This document shows, in pieces, positions 49,324-60,778 of a stretch of 64,000 bases of DNA. The notes beneath the pieces were generated by a model. That model made no database searches. It saw nothing but the letters and a program-made list of their open reading frames with translations, and had not been told where the DNA came from. Position numbers and translations under genes: made by a program. Source of the stretch: Torreya grandis (taxonomy: Eukaryota; Streptophyta; Pinopsida; Cupressales; Taxaceae); the NCBI GenBank assembly GCA_037957365.1, contig JARHVA010002128.1, forward strand, positions 1,276,501 through 1,340,500, written 5' to 3'. Position 1 is the first letter of the stretch, and the number at the start of each line of letters is the position of its first letter.

Positions 49324-51475
49324 TGTAGAGTAAAATTTCTACTCTACATCACATTTTGATTCTCAATCACACACTACAGTTTTGTTCCCACATACCTTGG
49401 TCATGGCGGTAGAAGTTTTGAAAAAGAGCGTGGGCTTGTTTATTTTGATTCATTTTATATCTAAGTGTCAAAGGGTAGTGGAAGCTGCTAAGTGGAGTCA
49501 TCCGAGGCACCTTTCCCAACTTATAAGAGAGTTGTGGAACATGCCACATATCCAATAGCAACTCAGTGTAACGCATCACGTGTCGGCATCCACATCTCAT
49601 ATCAGCACCTACATTTTATTTTATTTTTTGACAAAGGTTTACAACAAGCTAAGTAGTAGGAAGAAGTGGAAAGTGCCAGGTGGCAGTTGCGGAAGGCCTT
49701 GGATTACTTTTCCAGAGGGAAGTAGAAGTCACCATGTGTTAGCATCTAAGAGACAGTCAGTTTAATGCCTAGGTTCAATGCCTTGGTTTAACATTTTTGG
49801 TTCAATACCTCAGTTAACATGTAAATGGCATGCAGTGTTGAATCGTTGAACCATTGAACCATTTTGGTTCATCGGGTAGTTCAAGGGAATGTCCTAAAAA
49901 CCAAAGGGGCCAAGTACCTTTTTGGAAGGCAGAAAGGCATCATTTCATTTTGTTTAAGTGCCGAAGAGTAGTAGAAGCTGCCAAGTGTCACTTTTTGAGC
50001 CCCTTTCTACTCCATTCCTAAAAGAAGTAGAAGATGCCACATACCCCTAGTAGGAAAAGCAGAAGATGCCACATATCTTCCCAAGAATAACAGAGGCCAC
50101 CACATGTCAACTTTTGAGAGATCATCTTCAAGCTTCATTGCCAAATAAAGATTGTGGTGGGTCCTAGGTGTTATTTTAAAGGTTTTTGAAAGCTACCAAG
50201 TGTCACCATCTATAGGATCCTAATATGTGCCTTGAATAATTCTATAGCATAGCTAAAGGGAAAGCAGAAAGAGCTATGTGTCTTTGATAAATCAAGTAAA
50301 AAGTGCCAAGTGTCATTCTCTAGTGCCTTCTAAGTGATAAGAATATTTTAAGGAAATTGACTAAGTGTCCTCTTCCATTTCAATAGGATAGAGTGTTCTA
50401 TGTATCTATTTTAGCAAGTGAGCTAGGGGGAACTTAGTGGGAGTTATTTCTAGTAGGTGAAGCAGTTCACTGAGTAGATTTTTTGGGGCCTACAAACATT
50501 AAAAGGGGTCATCTATTTGTCCCCTATAAGCAGAGGAGAATGGATAGTTGTGCATGAATCAGGTGATGGAATGAGGAAATTTAGGTGCATAAGGAAGTAC
50601 TAGACATGAATCGACACACCGTAGTTAGGGCAGCCACCTCGCCCCAACATGGCCCTTCCTGATAAGACCAGGATACATCCAAGGCATTAAATGTGTTGAA
50701 TGTTGCACTATTTTATCTTTAAAATTTGAGGCTATAAAAGAGGAAGGGGAGATATAGAAAAGGGGGGGAGATAAGAAGAGATATATTATAACAAGTTTAG
50801 ACTTTCTTGAGCTGGTGACTAAGTAATATCATTTGCTTTTGTCTCATTTTCTTGAGTTATAAAGTTGATGTAATTGTGCATGTTTCTGTGCCTTTTATGT
50901 GGCTAAATAATTAAGAAGATTGAACTCTATGCCTTTGTTGATATTATCTGTGTCATTTGTAAAAGTAGTTTATACTGTAGACTTTCTAGAGTTGTGATTG
51001 GGAATGTCATTTGCTTTTGTCTCATTTTTTTGAGTTAGAAGTTCTACATAATTGTACGTGTTTTTGCACCTCTTATGTGATTGGAAGATTCTTATAATAA
51101 GATTGAACCCTATTCCTTTATTGACATCTTTTGTATCTCAACAAAATAAGTCTCTGTTGTGAGCCTTTGTTTCTATTGTTTCAATCTTTTACATTGATCA
51201 TGCACTTTTTTGCTCTTAAATGTAAATGAATCCTACATATAGTCTCACTGTGCTCAAGATTAGGATCAAATTACACTTAGGCACATCACCATAGTTAGGT
51301 TTCATTTCTTACATTTGTGTTTCTATTTAATTTTCTATCCTTTCTCCCCACACTTGATAAAAAAGAAGAGACCAGCTTCTCTAAAATCTGGAGGTTGTTT
51401 CAAGCCGCAATATCCCACAACCTGAAACTTCCCATTGTTGTTGATTAGAATCAAGCGCAATTTTAAGCTTCAACA
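49324..51475 (+). repeat. 3' LTR of G (2152 bp)
   Basis: It pairs along its full length with 40900-43044. TG start inside the same palindrome with one mismatch, CAACA end, TATA box at 50733-50740. The U3 motif array and the GGTTCAA cluster are conserved in place (about 49470-50320 and 49757-49880). Confidence 0.93.
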
Positions 51476-51480
51476 TATCA

Positions 51481-51865
51481 AAAACTAATAAAGACCCACC
51501 AAAGATCTCAAAAAACTAATAAAAACTTAGAAAAGTGTTTTCCTTGGGGACCTTAGTAGTATGGACTTGTGTGAAATCATCGAAAATGAACTAAACCCCT
51601 CAAAAATGGCCAAAAATTGACTATTATAAAACTAAGTCATGTTTATAGTCGATCTTAAGTTTTTGGCACCTTTTGAATTTGATGGCATTTTTCATTTTTT
51701 GATTTTAGTGTTTAGATAAATAGTTTTCATTAATTTTAAATAAATTCCACCAAACCTATGAAGAATTAAAAAGATAAAGAAACCCTATAGGATGTATGAA
51801 AGAAATATCTCACCAAGGATCTTTAAAAATGGAAAAATGACCTTTAGATTAGAGTTATGATACCA
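51481..51865 (-). other. E leader, right part, and tRNA-Met primer site
   Basis: The minus strand from 51865 reads TGGTATCATAACTC, matching the initiator-Met tRNA primer site (TGGTATCAGAGC) except near its end. The rest is E leader with no frame. The first bases after G are its duplicated TATCA. Confidence 0.75.
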
Positions 51866-52159
51866 TATTAGATTAATACAAGATATTTAAATGTCACAAA
51901 CTCCATGAAAATCATAGAATTAGGTGAGAACAAATGTAGATCAAAAGAGAGCTTCATAAACTGATTATTTGATTCATTAGCCAAAAAGTATAGAGTTTTA
52001 TTATATAGTTAGAAATTATGTCACCAAAAAGGTAACAACTCAACTCATAATTAGAAAACACATAAAGGGTATTTCCCTTAATTACCTTAACAACCTTAAG
52101 CAAGTTGACTAAAAACCATGTAGGTAAAATCTAAATCAAGAAAAAAACCTACACTAACA
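51866..52159 (-). repeat. Right (5') LTR of E (294 bp)
   Basis: Plus-strand ends are TATTAGATT and CACTAACA. It pairs with the split left LTR; shared blocks include CAAGATATTT, AATTAGGTGAGAA, TCATTAGCC, AAAACTCAACTCA-like and GTAGGTAAAATC. Confidence 0.88.
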
Positions 52160-52164
52160 TAGTG

Positions 52165-52950
52165 GGCACATGGTGTTGAGCTACCCAAAAGACCCTTATA
52201 TCAATGAGCGTTTCTTGTATATCTAATACTTTTAATTGGGCCTTAGACTTATGTTTTCTCCCCTAATTCTTGGCTTGTGTGTGTATAAGGATGCAATATG
52301 TGAAAATCAATTATAATAGTGAACTAGCTTGTAACTTGGTAAATCATGATCTTGGATTGATCCTTTAGTACTTCATACATATATATGTGTTGTTCCTATG
52401 ACTGATATGAAAATAGGATAAAATAGGAAAGATTTTTTTCATTTAAATTCTCTTTGAATTATCTTTGATATCAATGTTAGGTTTGTGCTATGTATTTTCT
52501 AGGTGATGAATGAATGAATATCGATCTTATATTTATACCAATCCCTTTGGAGAATATATCGCATTAAAGAACATAAGACAACCATATAAATACATTTCAT
52601 TTGAAAATTGGATGACTTTAGGGCACTGGACACTTACGTCATTGTAGAACACTTGTGTCAACATAAGTATCTGACTAGTTTGCAAGTGTTTAGAGAGAAA
52701 GAAAATATGTACATGTCCCAAACTTGTAGAGATGGATAATAAGTAGGTTAAAAACATTTTGGCTAATATAAAATCCCTGAGTATCATAATTGTATTGGTG
52801 AGAGTAAGAGATGATAAATGAGCACAAAGAGATATAAGATGTGAGACTTTTAGAAGTGGGAAAGGTTTAAAACTAAGAAGAATAGTCAAGGTTTCAATTT
52901 TCCAAGTGTAAAATACTAAGGTGATACATAATTAATAAATATCATCTACA
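52165..52950 (-). repeat. Right (5') LTR of A-outer, second piece
   Basis: This continues the LTR cut at 31335. It carries the TATA block (plus ATTTATACC before AATCCCTTTGG, about 52531) and ends CATCTACA, followed directly by the duplicated TTATG. The minus frame at 52533-52889 lies across the LTR and is not thought to be coding. Confidence 0.88.
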
Positions 52951-53045
52951 TTATGTGCCTAACTCATGCCTCACTCCAATATCTTTTAACCACCTATCCT
53001 TAACTCCTATTACTAATGACCCATTCTCAAAATCAACTAATGATC
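52951..53045. other. Short spacer between A-outer and D
   Basis: Ninety-five bases that include the TTATG duplication of A-outer and the TGATC duplication of D. If the candidate LTR start at 14507 is real, this is its continuation. Confidence 0.6.
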
Positions 53046-54229
53046 TGATTTAACAATTTTGGGAATATTGGTGTATTATTGCTAATTTAGTTAAGGATCT
53101 AAGTTAATTAAACCAGTAAATAAATATGTAATAATTAAGTTACTAATTTATGTAATTTAATTATAATTTAAACCTTTCTAAAAATAGTAATAAGGGAGAG
53201 AAAATAAGACTTAGCTAGAAATAGACTGATATGACTAAGATAGAGTCTAGAATTCATTGTGTAGGACTAGGACACTAGTGTAAATCAGGATCTAGCCTTC
53301 ATTTTATGAAAGGATAGAAGCACAAAAATAGGACACCCTAGGGTTCATCACTATAGTCCATTTTTCCACTATTGTCCAAGATATCTGAGCTTTATAGGTT
53401 ATGTTTATTGTGTCCATGTGAGTCTACCTATGAAGTTTTTACTATTGGATGTCCGTAGAACTCCATATAGATCAAATTTAATCTTTAAACCCTAGACTCC
53501 ATTATACTTTAACAAAATTTGGGAAAGAGTGGGGGGTTAGTGTGTGTACAATGCAGTGAACATCTATCCATGCCCTTTGTGTGGGCATGCTACCTACATA
53601 ACAATATTATGAAGAGGGATCAAGAAATATGTAGTTCTCCCACTTGATGTGCTTTGTGAAATAGTGTATATGAAGATGGAAAATGCTAAACTAGGTATGC
53701 TTGTGGTGGTTAGGGACTGGTTTAAGGATTTGAATAAGGTTTTGATTATATTAGATGGTTATATGTAGAGAATAGGTAAATATGCTTGTGTATTCTTGTT
53801 TGTGTTCCTACTTGATTTGTGATATTTGACAACCCCTTCTAAATGAACTTTGAATGGGCTTTTATAGAGATATATTGGTCATGGGTCAAATGTCTTCATT
53901 AAGCTGACAATAAGAGGAATAAGAACTAGAAAGAATTAAATTGGAGGTAAAAATGCACTTAGATAGGAGTGATATAAATAGACACCTTAGGATCTGGTGC
54001 TATAGTCCAAGTTGGGTGCTATAATCTGGAAGGAATGAGACCTAGGGGATGGAATCATCACTAGAAATGCTACCTAGAGGAGGTGGAATTACTATCTGGA
54101 AGGCTATGAATGACTGTGATTCAGTAAAAATATGTCTATAAGGGTCATGAGATCAAGCAAGAGGGACTAATGGGTTGTATGTCACAAGCCAAACTCAAGC
54201 TACTAATTTTCACATTCTATATGACTACA
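53046..54229 (-). repeat. Left (3') LTR of D (1184 bp)
   Basis: Plus ends TGATTTAACAATTTT and ATGACTACA. It pairs with 60798-61984. A TATA box, TATAAAAG on the minus strand, lies at 53859-53866; the mate LTR has a decayed version near 61613. Confidence 0.92.
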
Positions 54230-54242
54230 TTTGCCCCGCTTT
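54230..54242 (-). other. Polypurine tract of D
   Basis: The minus strand reads AAAGCGGGGCAAA directly before the LTR start TGTAGTCATA. This confirms minus orientation. Confidence 0.75.
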
Positions 54243-54660
54243 ATTCTAGTGATACAACAAAGCAAAATACTAGGGTAAAGGAGAAATAAATATTGTACCT
54301 AAACTTACCTATAAGGGTGAAGATCATGAAGTTGTGTGATGCTAGGTGTGTATAAATATCATGTCATGAAGTGTAAATTTTTAAGAGAAAATAAAGAGTA
54401 GATTATTTCTTACTAGATATGTTATATCTAAAATAGCAATGTACCACGTGAGGTAAGAGAGAGAGGAAGAGAAAGGAATGAATACACCTCATCAGGTACA
54501 CAAACCAATATAAAACCTATTGTGATGTTGAGTGATGTTGAGTAATTTTGAGTAATGTTGGATGACATTGTACAAAGAGTAATATCATGAATGGAGCTAA
54601 GTGCTCAATTCCCCAAGGGTGGCTCAAGAATGCAAAGGTTGGCCCTTTAGCTCCAACATC
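54243..54660 (-). other. Non-coding tract of D, first part
   Basis: No gene seen. It contains short GTTGAGTGATGTTGAGTAATTTT repeats near 54530-54565 and a diverged copy of the next repeat's end (about 54620-54660). Confidence 0.5.
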
Positions 54661-55550
54661 ACCCACTAAGTGAAGATACATGATCATGCATGTGTTAATC
54701 CATATTTAGATTGTGTGTTCAATATTTTTGAGTAGGTGGCTCAAGAATACAAAGGCTAGCTAGTCCTTTAGCTCCATCATTTCCCCATGAAGTGAAGCTA
54801 TGAACTAATACCAGTATGAATGTGTGTTGTATGAGATGGTTTCTAAAGTCCATGAATGCTTTGTAATCTAACAATGTGGCATGGATAACAAAATGTGTAA
54901 TAGAAACTAGGCCAATCTTGGCCAATTTAGAAAAAAGGTGGAGATTAGACTTGTATGAAAGCCATACCAAAACTAGGCAATAGGCTTATGTGGAAGCCAC
55001 TTAGAAATGTGGAGGTTAGGTTTATATGAAATCACTCCATCATCACCCACTAAGTGAAGATACATGATCATGCATGTGTTAATCCATATTTAGATTGTGT
55101 GTTCAATATTTTTTGAGTAGATGGCTCTAGAATACAAAGGCTAGCTAGTCCTTTAGCTCCATCATCACCCACTAAGTGAAGATACATGATCATGCATGTG
55201 TTAATCCATATTTAGATTGTGTGTTCAATATTCTTGAGTAGGTGGCTCAAGAATACAAAGGCTAGCTAATCCTTTAGCTCCATCATTTCCCAATGAAGTG
55301 AAGCTATGAACTAATACCAGTATGAATGTGTGTTGTATGAGATGGTTTCTAAAGTCCATGAATGCTTTGTAATCTAACAATGTGGCATGGATAATAAAAT
55401 GTGTAATAGAAACTAGGCCAATCTTGGCCAATTTGGAAAAAAGGTGGAGATTAGGCTTGTATGAAAGCCACACCAAAACTAGGCAATAGGCTTATGTGGA
55501 AGCCACTTAGAAATTTGGAGGTTAGGTTTATATGAAATCCACTCCAAAAT
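54661..55550. repeat. Large tandem repeat in D (384-122-384 bp)
   Basis: A unit beginning ACCCACTAAGTGAAGATAC starts at 54661, 55045 and 55167. The first and third copies are about 384 bases and nearly identical; the middle one keeps only the first 122 bases. The two equal minus-strand frames (54970-54719 and 55476-55225) arise from this duplication. It looks like a recent unequal-exchange product inside an otherwise old element. Confidence 0.9.
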
Positions 55551-57984
55551 GATGCTAACCACCTATAGATGGAATAAATCATGCAACTAATGAGAATGCT
55601 TGGGTAATGTACTAAATTTGGAAAGAAAAGAAGATAAATGTGCCATGCACATTGCCCCCAATCACTAGTGTCTATAAAATGGATTTTGATATGGAAGTTA
55701 TACCAACTGCCCTATCTAAAACTAGAAGTGAGAGCCATCATGTTACACATGATGCCCCCTATATCTAGATTCTCTAAGAAAAATTATACTAAAATTGTTG
55801 TATCTAAACTAGTCTGAATGTGCAAAACTATAACTAAACCTGCCTTTTTACCTATTTTTGGAAAAACTATTTTTTTGTTGTTTGGACAAGAGCACCAAAA
55901 ATAGACACCATGTTATCCAAATTTTTAGTCCAATCTTTGTTCTATTTTTCTAGGCCAATTATGATGATTATTTTATAATTTTCACTGTTTACCTGGTTTG
56001 TATTGCTTGGTTTGAAGTTTGGTTGTTGTTTTGGGTGTTTTAAAAACTAATTTTTTGACTGGTAGGAGCTATGATCTATGTGATAAAACCCCTATTTGTT
56101 TCCCCCTCTTTTGAGGGTAGGAATGAAGACCCTATAATTATTTCCCTCAAAATAAATACCCTTGTAAGTGTGTTATGTTGCAAAGATACATGACATAGTA
56201 ATGATAATTGATAAGATATATCAATATATAGCATGGTTTGAAATGAGAGATTATTAGATCAACAAGGGTATGCCTAGATAGATATAACAATGTAAATGTG
56301 TGCAATATAATGAACTAGAACTAGAAGTCTAGCTATTTATTAGTTTTTAGTTATCAAGGAGATATGGACCATGATGTCTATCAGGGTATCCAAGAAAGCA
56401 ACATAATGCATGATGCGGATCATGGAATTACAAACAATCAAAAAGCTATCAAGAGACAAGCATACAAGGAAAGATGCAAGAAGCTACAAGAGTGGCCAAG
56501 GGGCCAAGCAAACAAGGGACATGGGCACATATCACTCAAACTAGAAAGTAAGAATACAAGGCATGTTCAAATGCCACATACACACACAAGTGAAAATAAG
56601 CAAGGTTGGCATGAAATTCATAATCACATTGAAGAGTATAGGTAAAGGACATTGTAAAATTTCCTAAGGCACACACAAGAATAAAAGTAAAGGACATTGG
56701 AAAATTTCTTAAGGCACACACAATAATAAAATAAAAATACATTGGCAAATGTCCTAAGGCACATATAGGAGACAAAATAGGAACTGAGAAATGCAATCAC
56801 ATCTAGCTATGCAAAGAAAAAAATAAAAGCATATAAATACTGAAAATAAAATCACATCTAACTAATCAAAGTAAGAAGTGAAAGTATGCAACACATGTAG
56901 TAAAAGACTAGGTATATGCTAAGAAATACAAAAATGTTTTATACTAGTGAGTGTCGATAGAGTAATATATGTAAGCTAATAATTAATGTACATCAACATG
57001 ATAACTAGAGTGTGTGGTGTAGGAATGACATACTTGGGATGGTGTAGTCATGTATGAGATTGCCCCATATGTATATATATTTATTTATCTCTCAAATTTA
57101 TGAAGTAGGATGCCCCCTCAATGGGTAGACTGAAGTGATCAAGGATCTGGATGTACACTCAAAGAAGATCAAGTGAATTATGGTAATGTAGATAAATTAA
57201 CAAATAATAGCATAGAGAAGCAAATGTGAGTCTAACATTATAGTAGAAATATAAAGCATGGATAATGCATATAATTGAAATATTTTTATGTTTTTAAATT
57301 TTTTGAATGTTTTTGTATTTTTGGTATTTGAATGTTTTTGAATTTTTGGTATATTTTATTATTTTTGGGTTTTTGATATAAGCTATGTACAATCAATCAT
57401 AAGTAAATTATTTAAAATAAATATTGGGAAAATATGTACAAGTAAGGCTAAGGAGAAATGATACTAATTGATGAGTCTCATGGGAGACTCCCTATCATGG
57501 TGTGTTGTATCAAATAAAGGGATCGTGCATGATCATGAAGCATGATGGAAGGGTTGAGACTGTGGCTCTAAAAGTTGTATATGTTGTCAATGCTCTAAAT
57601 TCTTTAAAGTAGAAATGAACTGTTGGTTCCCTTTATAACTCTGAGAATTGGATACAACTATAGGGATCTTAGGGACCCATCTAGTAATAGGATAAGCTCT
57701 CTGAACATCTACTCTGTGAGTGGATGCATGAGACCTCAATGATACTATCTTGGGTGTGAACATTTGTAGCTAAAAGCTATCTAGAATATTGAAACTATGG
57801 TTGCTTTAAAATAGACCTCAGTGTAAGTGTATGAATCTTTATGCTGGTGATGAAGGTCTCAACTATGTCTAAATCTGAACTAGAGGAAGAACTAAAACTA
57901 GTGGAGAAACTAAAACTAGTGGCAAAATTGAAACTAGCAGTTACAAAATAGTAGATGGATCAGAAGTGAGGAGTGGTAACTCAT
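55551..57984 (-). other. Non-coding tract and spacer of D, remainder
   Basis: No conserved protein domain. It holds 45-bp tandem repeats (56644-56770) and a T-rich block (57290-57375) with a 25-bp internal duplication. The T-rich block recurs in A-inner and A-outer at a similar distance from protease. Confidence 0.5.
56644..56770. repeat. 45-bp tandem repeat, 2.8 copies
   Basis: Units start at 56644, 56689 and 56734 and share AAAGGACATTG-AAAATTTC then TAAGGCACACACA. At 45 bases the unit keeps frame; the minus-strand frame 56796-56536 reads a repeated 15-residue hydrophobic unit. Whether this is translated is unknown. Confidence 0.8.
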
Positions 57985-58360
57985 ATGTAACTCCATCAAC
58001 TATAACAACCTAATTAGCATGAATTAATTTCACACATCTATGAATTTTATAAGGTATTACTTGAAGTTTTTGGATCCATGGTTGACCAAGTAACATATCA
58101 AAAAATCTTGCACTAGGAACTATAGTAAATGATGTGGCCATGTGTGTTGGACAAACCTATAGAGGAAGTAAAATCTCACCCAATAAAATCTATATATACC
58201 CATTGAATCTATTGATAATTGTGTCTATTGGGGTAATATCATGATCTAAATATCTTAAATGCTACAATAATATCATAGTGCATATGTTCACACTAGGTCT
58301 ATTATCTATGAGAACAATATAAATAGGATGATTATGAATGTAAGCTCTGATAAAGAGTGC
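57985..58360 (-). pseudogene. Aspartic protease (D)
   Basis: The minus strand reads YIVLIDNRPSVNICTMILL near 58330-58275, with DNR at the catalytic triad (Gly lost). Then come LLGEILLPL, VCPTHMATSFTIVPSARFFDMLLGQP-type blocks and PYKIHRCVKLIH. Block order matches A-inner, A-outer and H. Three or more stops. No RT follows, although the protease-RT connecting strand (IHRCVK) is present, suggesting that pol was lost from an ancestor. Confidence 0.78.
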
Positions 58361-58599
58361 ATGATAATCTGAATCATCCTCAATTATCTCCTACTCTAGG
58401 AAGGATATGGAAGGTCTATCTAGAACCCTAGAATTGTATACACCAATCATGTTGCTCAAAGGGTATAACTCAACTGAAGGTGAATTGTATGTATCTAGTG
58501 GGGATGTGCATGATATGCATGGTGAACACTTGATGTATCCCCTATCTCTTGTTTAGAATGTTATGGAAAAACATCTTAGAAGACTTTCAAAGCTTTATC

Positions 58600-60100
58600 C
58601 TATGTTTGCTTTATTTGAGGAGGATCAATTGAAGTGCCAAGATCAATAACATTTCCATCTATCAAGTCATATATCTTGTGTCTCAAATTGATGCATCTAT
58701 TTGTTGTATGGCCTAATGCCTTATGAAACTCACAAAATGCATGCTTATCATATCCCCATGGAATAGGATTTATTAGATCAAATTCTTGAATAGGATGAAG
58801 AGATATGATATTAAATTATAGAATCTATTGTAAAACTCTAGCTAGAGTTATTGGTAGATTGGTAAAGGTTCACTGAGGAGGTGCTAATAAAACCACATGC
58901 TGAGAGGGTTCTAAAGCCATATTGACTATAGGCTAATTTTGAATCTTTCTATCATTGACCTTGACTTTGTATGGGCTTTGTTGTTACTCTTGTTTGTTGT
59001 TTTTGATATACTTGTGTACTTGAGTTTTCCCATTGAAATTAATTTGACTTCCCTTTCCTTTAGTGTGTGACACAATTTAGTGAAGAAAGAGAACCTTTTG
59101 AACTTTATTGATTCATGCAAAGCTGGTAGAAGACTCTATTTGAAGAGATCTTGTAACTCTTGATCAGCCATGGGGATGGTCATCTTATTTAAAATAGTCT
59201 TATATCAAAGAACATAATTTATAAGATGCTCATTTGACCTTTGTTTTTGTTGTACAACTTGGGCATAGAAAACCTTATCACCAATGTTAATGTTGAAATA
59301 AGCTAAAAACATGTCAGTTAAAAGATTGAATACATTGAATAACTAATTTGGTAGACTATATAACCATTTAGAGAATAATCTTTTAGACCTCATGGAAATA
59401 TCTTGGTTAGCAGCTAGTCATTTGGTGCATAGTCCAAGCATGCTACATGAAAATATATCAAATGTGTCTCTAGATCACCCTTGCCATCATATAGAGTAAG
59501 CTTGGGTTGATTAAAACCTTATGGCAAAGGTGTAAAATAAATATGGAATACCAATGGTGTTTGTAGTAGAGCAAAGAAATCCAAATCTTCTGTAGGTCTA
59601 GAGGCACCTTACTCAAGATGTATCACCTTGGATTGAAGATATTTTATCTCTTGCACAAGAGCTACCACATCAAGAGACAAAGATGTACTAGTTGTAACTA
59701 GTGGTGGAATAGAGATAGGTTGGGTTTCTATAAGGGGTTGTTGAGACATAGTTTCCCTTGTAGTTTCATGTGTAACTAGTTGCTCTGAAGGAATGAAACA
59801 CTCAACTCGTTTAGCCTTTTTGATTTCCATGATAGATTTTAAAATAAGAGTATGATCTCGAGGTTGGTCCCTAAGTCTTTCTCAAAAACTTTATAGGATC
59901 AAATATTTATTGAGTAAAACTTCATTATCAATAATTTGTGGAAGTTAATCAAGATTCTGATGTGGTGGATCATGAACATTGCTGTTTGTATCATCATTGT
60001 TATTCTCACACTGCTTATCATCAAAATTATCCTCATGGTAATTGGTGTAATCTGGATGTTTAATATTTATAGTAGGAACCTAAGTTGGTTGTTTATCCAT
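58600..60100 (-). pseudogene. gag (D)
   Basis: It begins at MDKQPT (60100), with an Asn/Asp-rich N-terminus. A frame at 59830-59609 ends in a short coiled-coil-like helix (VALVQEIKYLQSKVIHLE). The core lies near 59530-59330: LTLYDGKGDLETHLIYFHVA, then CLDYAPND and LFSKWLYSLPN. A Lys-rich region at 59120-58926 follows. The knuckle CEFHKALGHTTNRC is encoded at 58693-58734, intact as C-X2-H-X4-H-X4-C, followed by INLRHKIYDLID. Stops interrupt it. It is the best-preserved knuckle of the RT-less group. Confidence 0.82.
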
Positions 60101-60319
60101 GGTATATGGTTAGGTTGAGGTAATATAGGTTAATTTAGGAGGGTTGCCACTAAGTCTTGCACTTCATCTCAAAGGAAGAGATATAAGAAGCTTAGGTGGC
60201 ATAAAGAAAACAACTTTAAAAATGAAGGAATAGATTAAACAAATGCAATGTAAACAATGAACTAAAATAAAAAGGATATGAATGCTCATAAACATGTAAG
60301 GTGATACCTCAAAAGCAAT

Positions 60320-60735
60320 AGGACCTAGTATATGTAGTTAGGGTTTTGAAAATGATTATTTTTAAAATTTACTAAGGAATTTCAAAATTTGAAGTGAATT
60401 TATGATTTTAAATATGAATGTAAGAACTCATAAAATTGTTGGAAAATTCTTGATTTGAAAGGACCTAGTGTATACAACTAGTGTTTAAAGTAAAACTTAA
60501 ATTTTGAAATTACTATGGATTTTAAAATTTGATGTTAATTTCTTATTTAAATATGTTATTAAAAAAATTTAAAATTAGTGGAAAATTATTGATTTGAAAG
60601 GACCTAGTGTATGCAACTAGGGTTTTGTACAAAATATTTTTTTTTAAATTACTTATGGAATTTTAAAATTTAAGGTGAATTTATGATTTAAATATTCTAG
60701 TAAAAAAATTACAAAAATATTGTGAAAATCAGCAA
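60320..60735. repeat. 140-bp tandem repeat, three copies, in the D leader
   Basis: Units start at 60320, 60460 and 60599 with AGGACCTAGTRTATG-AACTAG and continue AT-rich (GGAATTTYAAAATTT, GTGAATTTATGATTT). They lie between primer-binding region and gag, where packaging and dimerisation signals are expected in LTR elements. Confidence 0.85.
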
Positions 60736-60778
60736 GGAATTTACCCTAGGGTTTCTAGGGTTTTTATGCATAAATAAA

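Larger units (their letters stand above)
40900..51475 (+). mobile_element. Element G: full-length Tat-like Ty3/gypsy retrotransposon, 10.6 kb
   Basis: Plus-strand element inserted in E, flanked by identical TATCA (40895-40899 and 51476-51480). LTRs are 40900-43044 and 49324-51475. By eye they differ at very roughly one base in ten, mostly by transitions. Gag, protease and a second (archaeal-type) RNase H share one frame. After two shifts at about 45925-46088, RT, RNase H and integrase share another. Order: gag, protease, aRNase H, RT, RNase H, integrase. Two dozen or so in-frame stops make it inactive. The extra RNase H places it in the plant Tat group. It is the youngest-looking and best preserved element here. 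Confidence 0.93.
31336..52159 (-). mobile_element. Element E: copia-like gag-only retrotransposon carrying F and G
   Basis: Minus-strand element in the right LTR of A-outer, flanked by TAATG (31331-31335) and TAGTG (52160-52164). The left LTR is 31336-31470 plus 37573-37732 (295 bases); the right LTR is 51866-52159 (294 bases). The primer site TGGTATCATAACTC directly inside the right LTR closely matches the initiator-Met tRNA site common in Ty1/copia. The polypurine tract is GGGGAGGGGG. The body without F and G is about 3.5 kb. It encodes a copia-type gag but no protease, integrase or RT, so it is another non-autonomous element. Confidence 0.85.
14567..52950 (-). mobile_element. Element A-outer: host retrotransposon of a four-layer nest
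   Basis: This is a minus-strand LTR element of family A. It is flanked by a perfect 5-bp target duplication, TTATG at 14562-14566 and 52951-52955. Its own parts are: left (3') LTR 14567-15198 plus about 17735-18427; polypurine tract and non-coding tract 18428-20059; protease and gag 27892-30557; right (5') LTR 30754-31335 plus 52165-52950. Interruptions are an unclassified insert (15199-17729), A-inner (20060-27891) and element E with F and G inside it (31336-52159). With these removed it is about 7 kb, with LTRs of about 1.3 kb. It encodes only gag and protease; RT, RNase H and integrase are absent. The coding parts carry stops. Confidence 0.88.

Noticed and set aside
54719..55476. Two nearly identical 83-codon minus-strand frames
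   Set aside because: Their similarity is explained by the 384-bp tandem duplication in the D non-coding tract; no start context or domain supports a protein.
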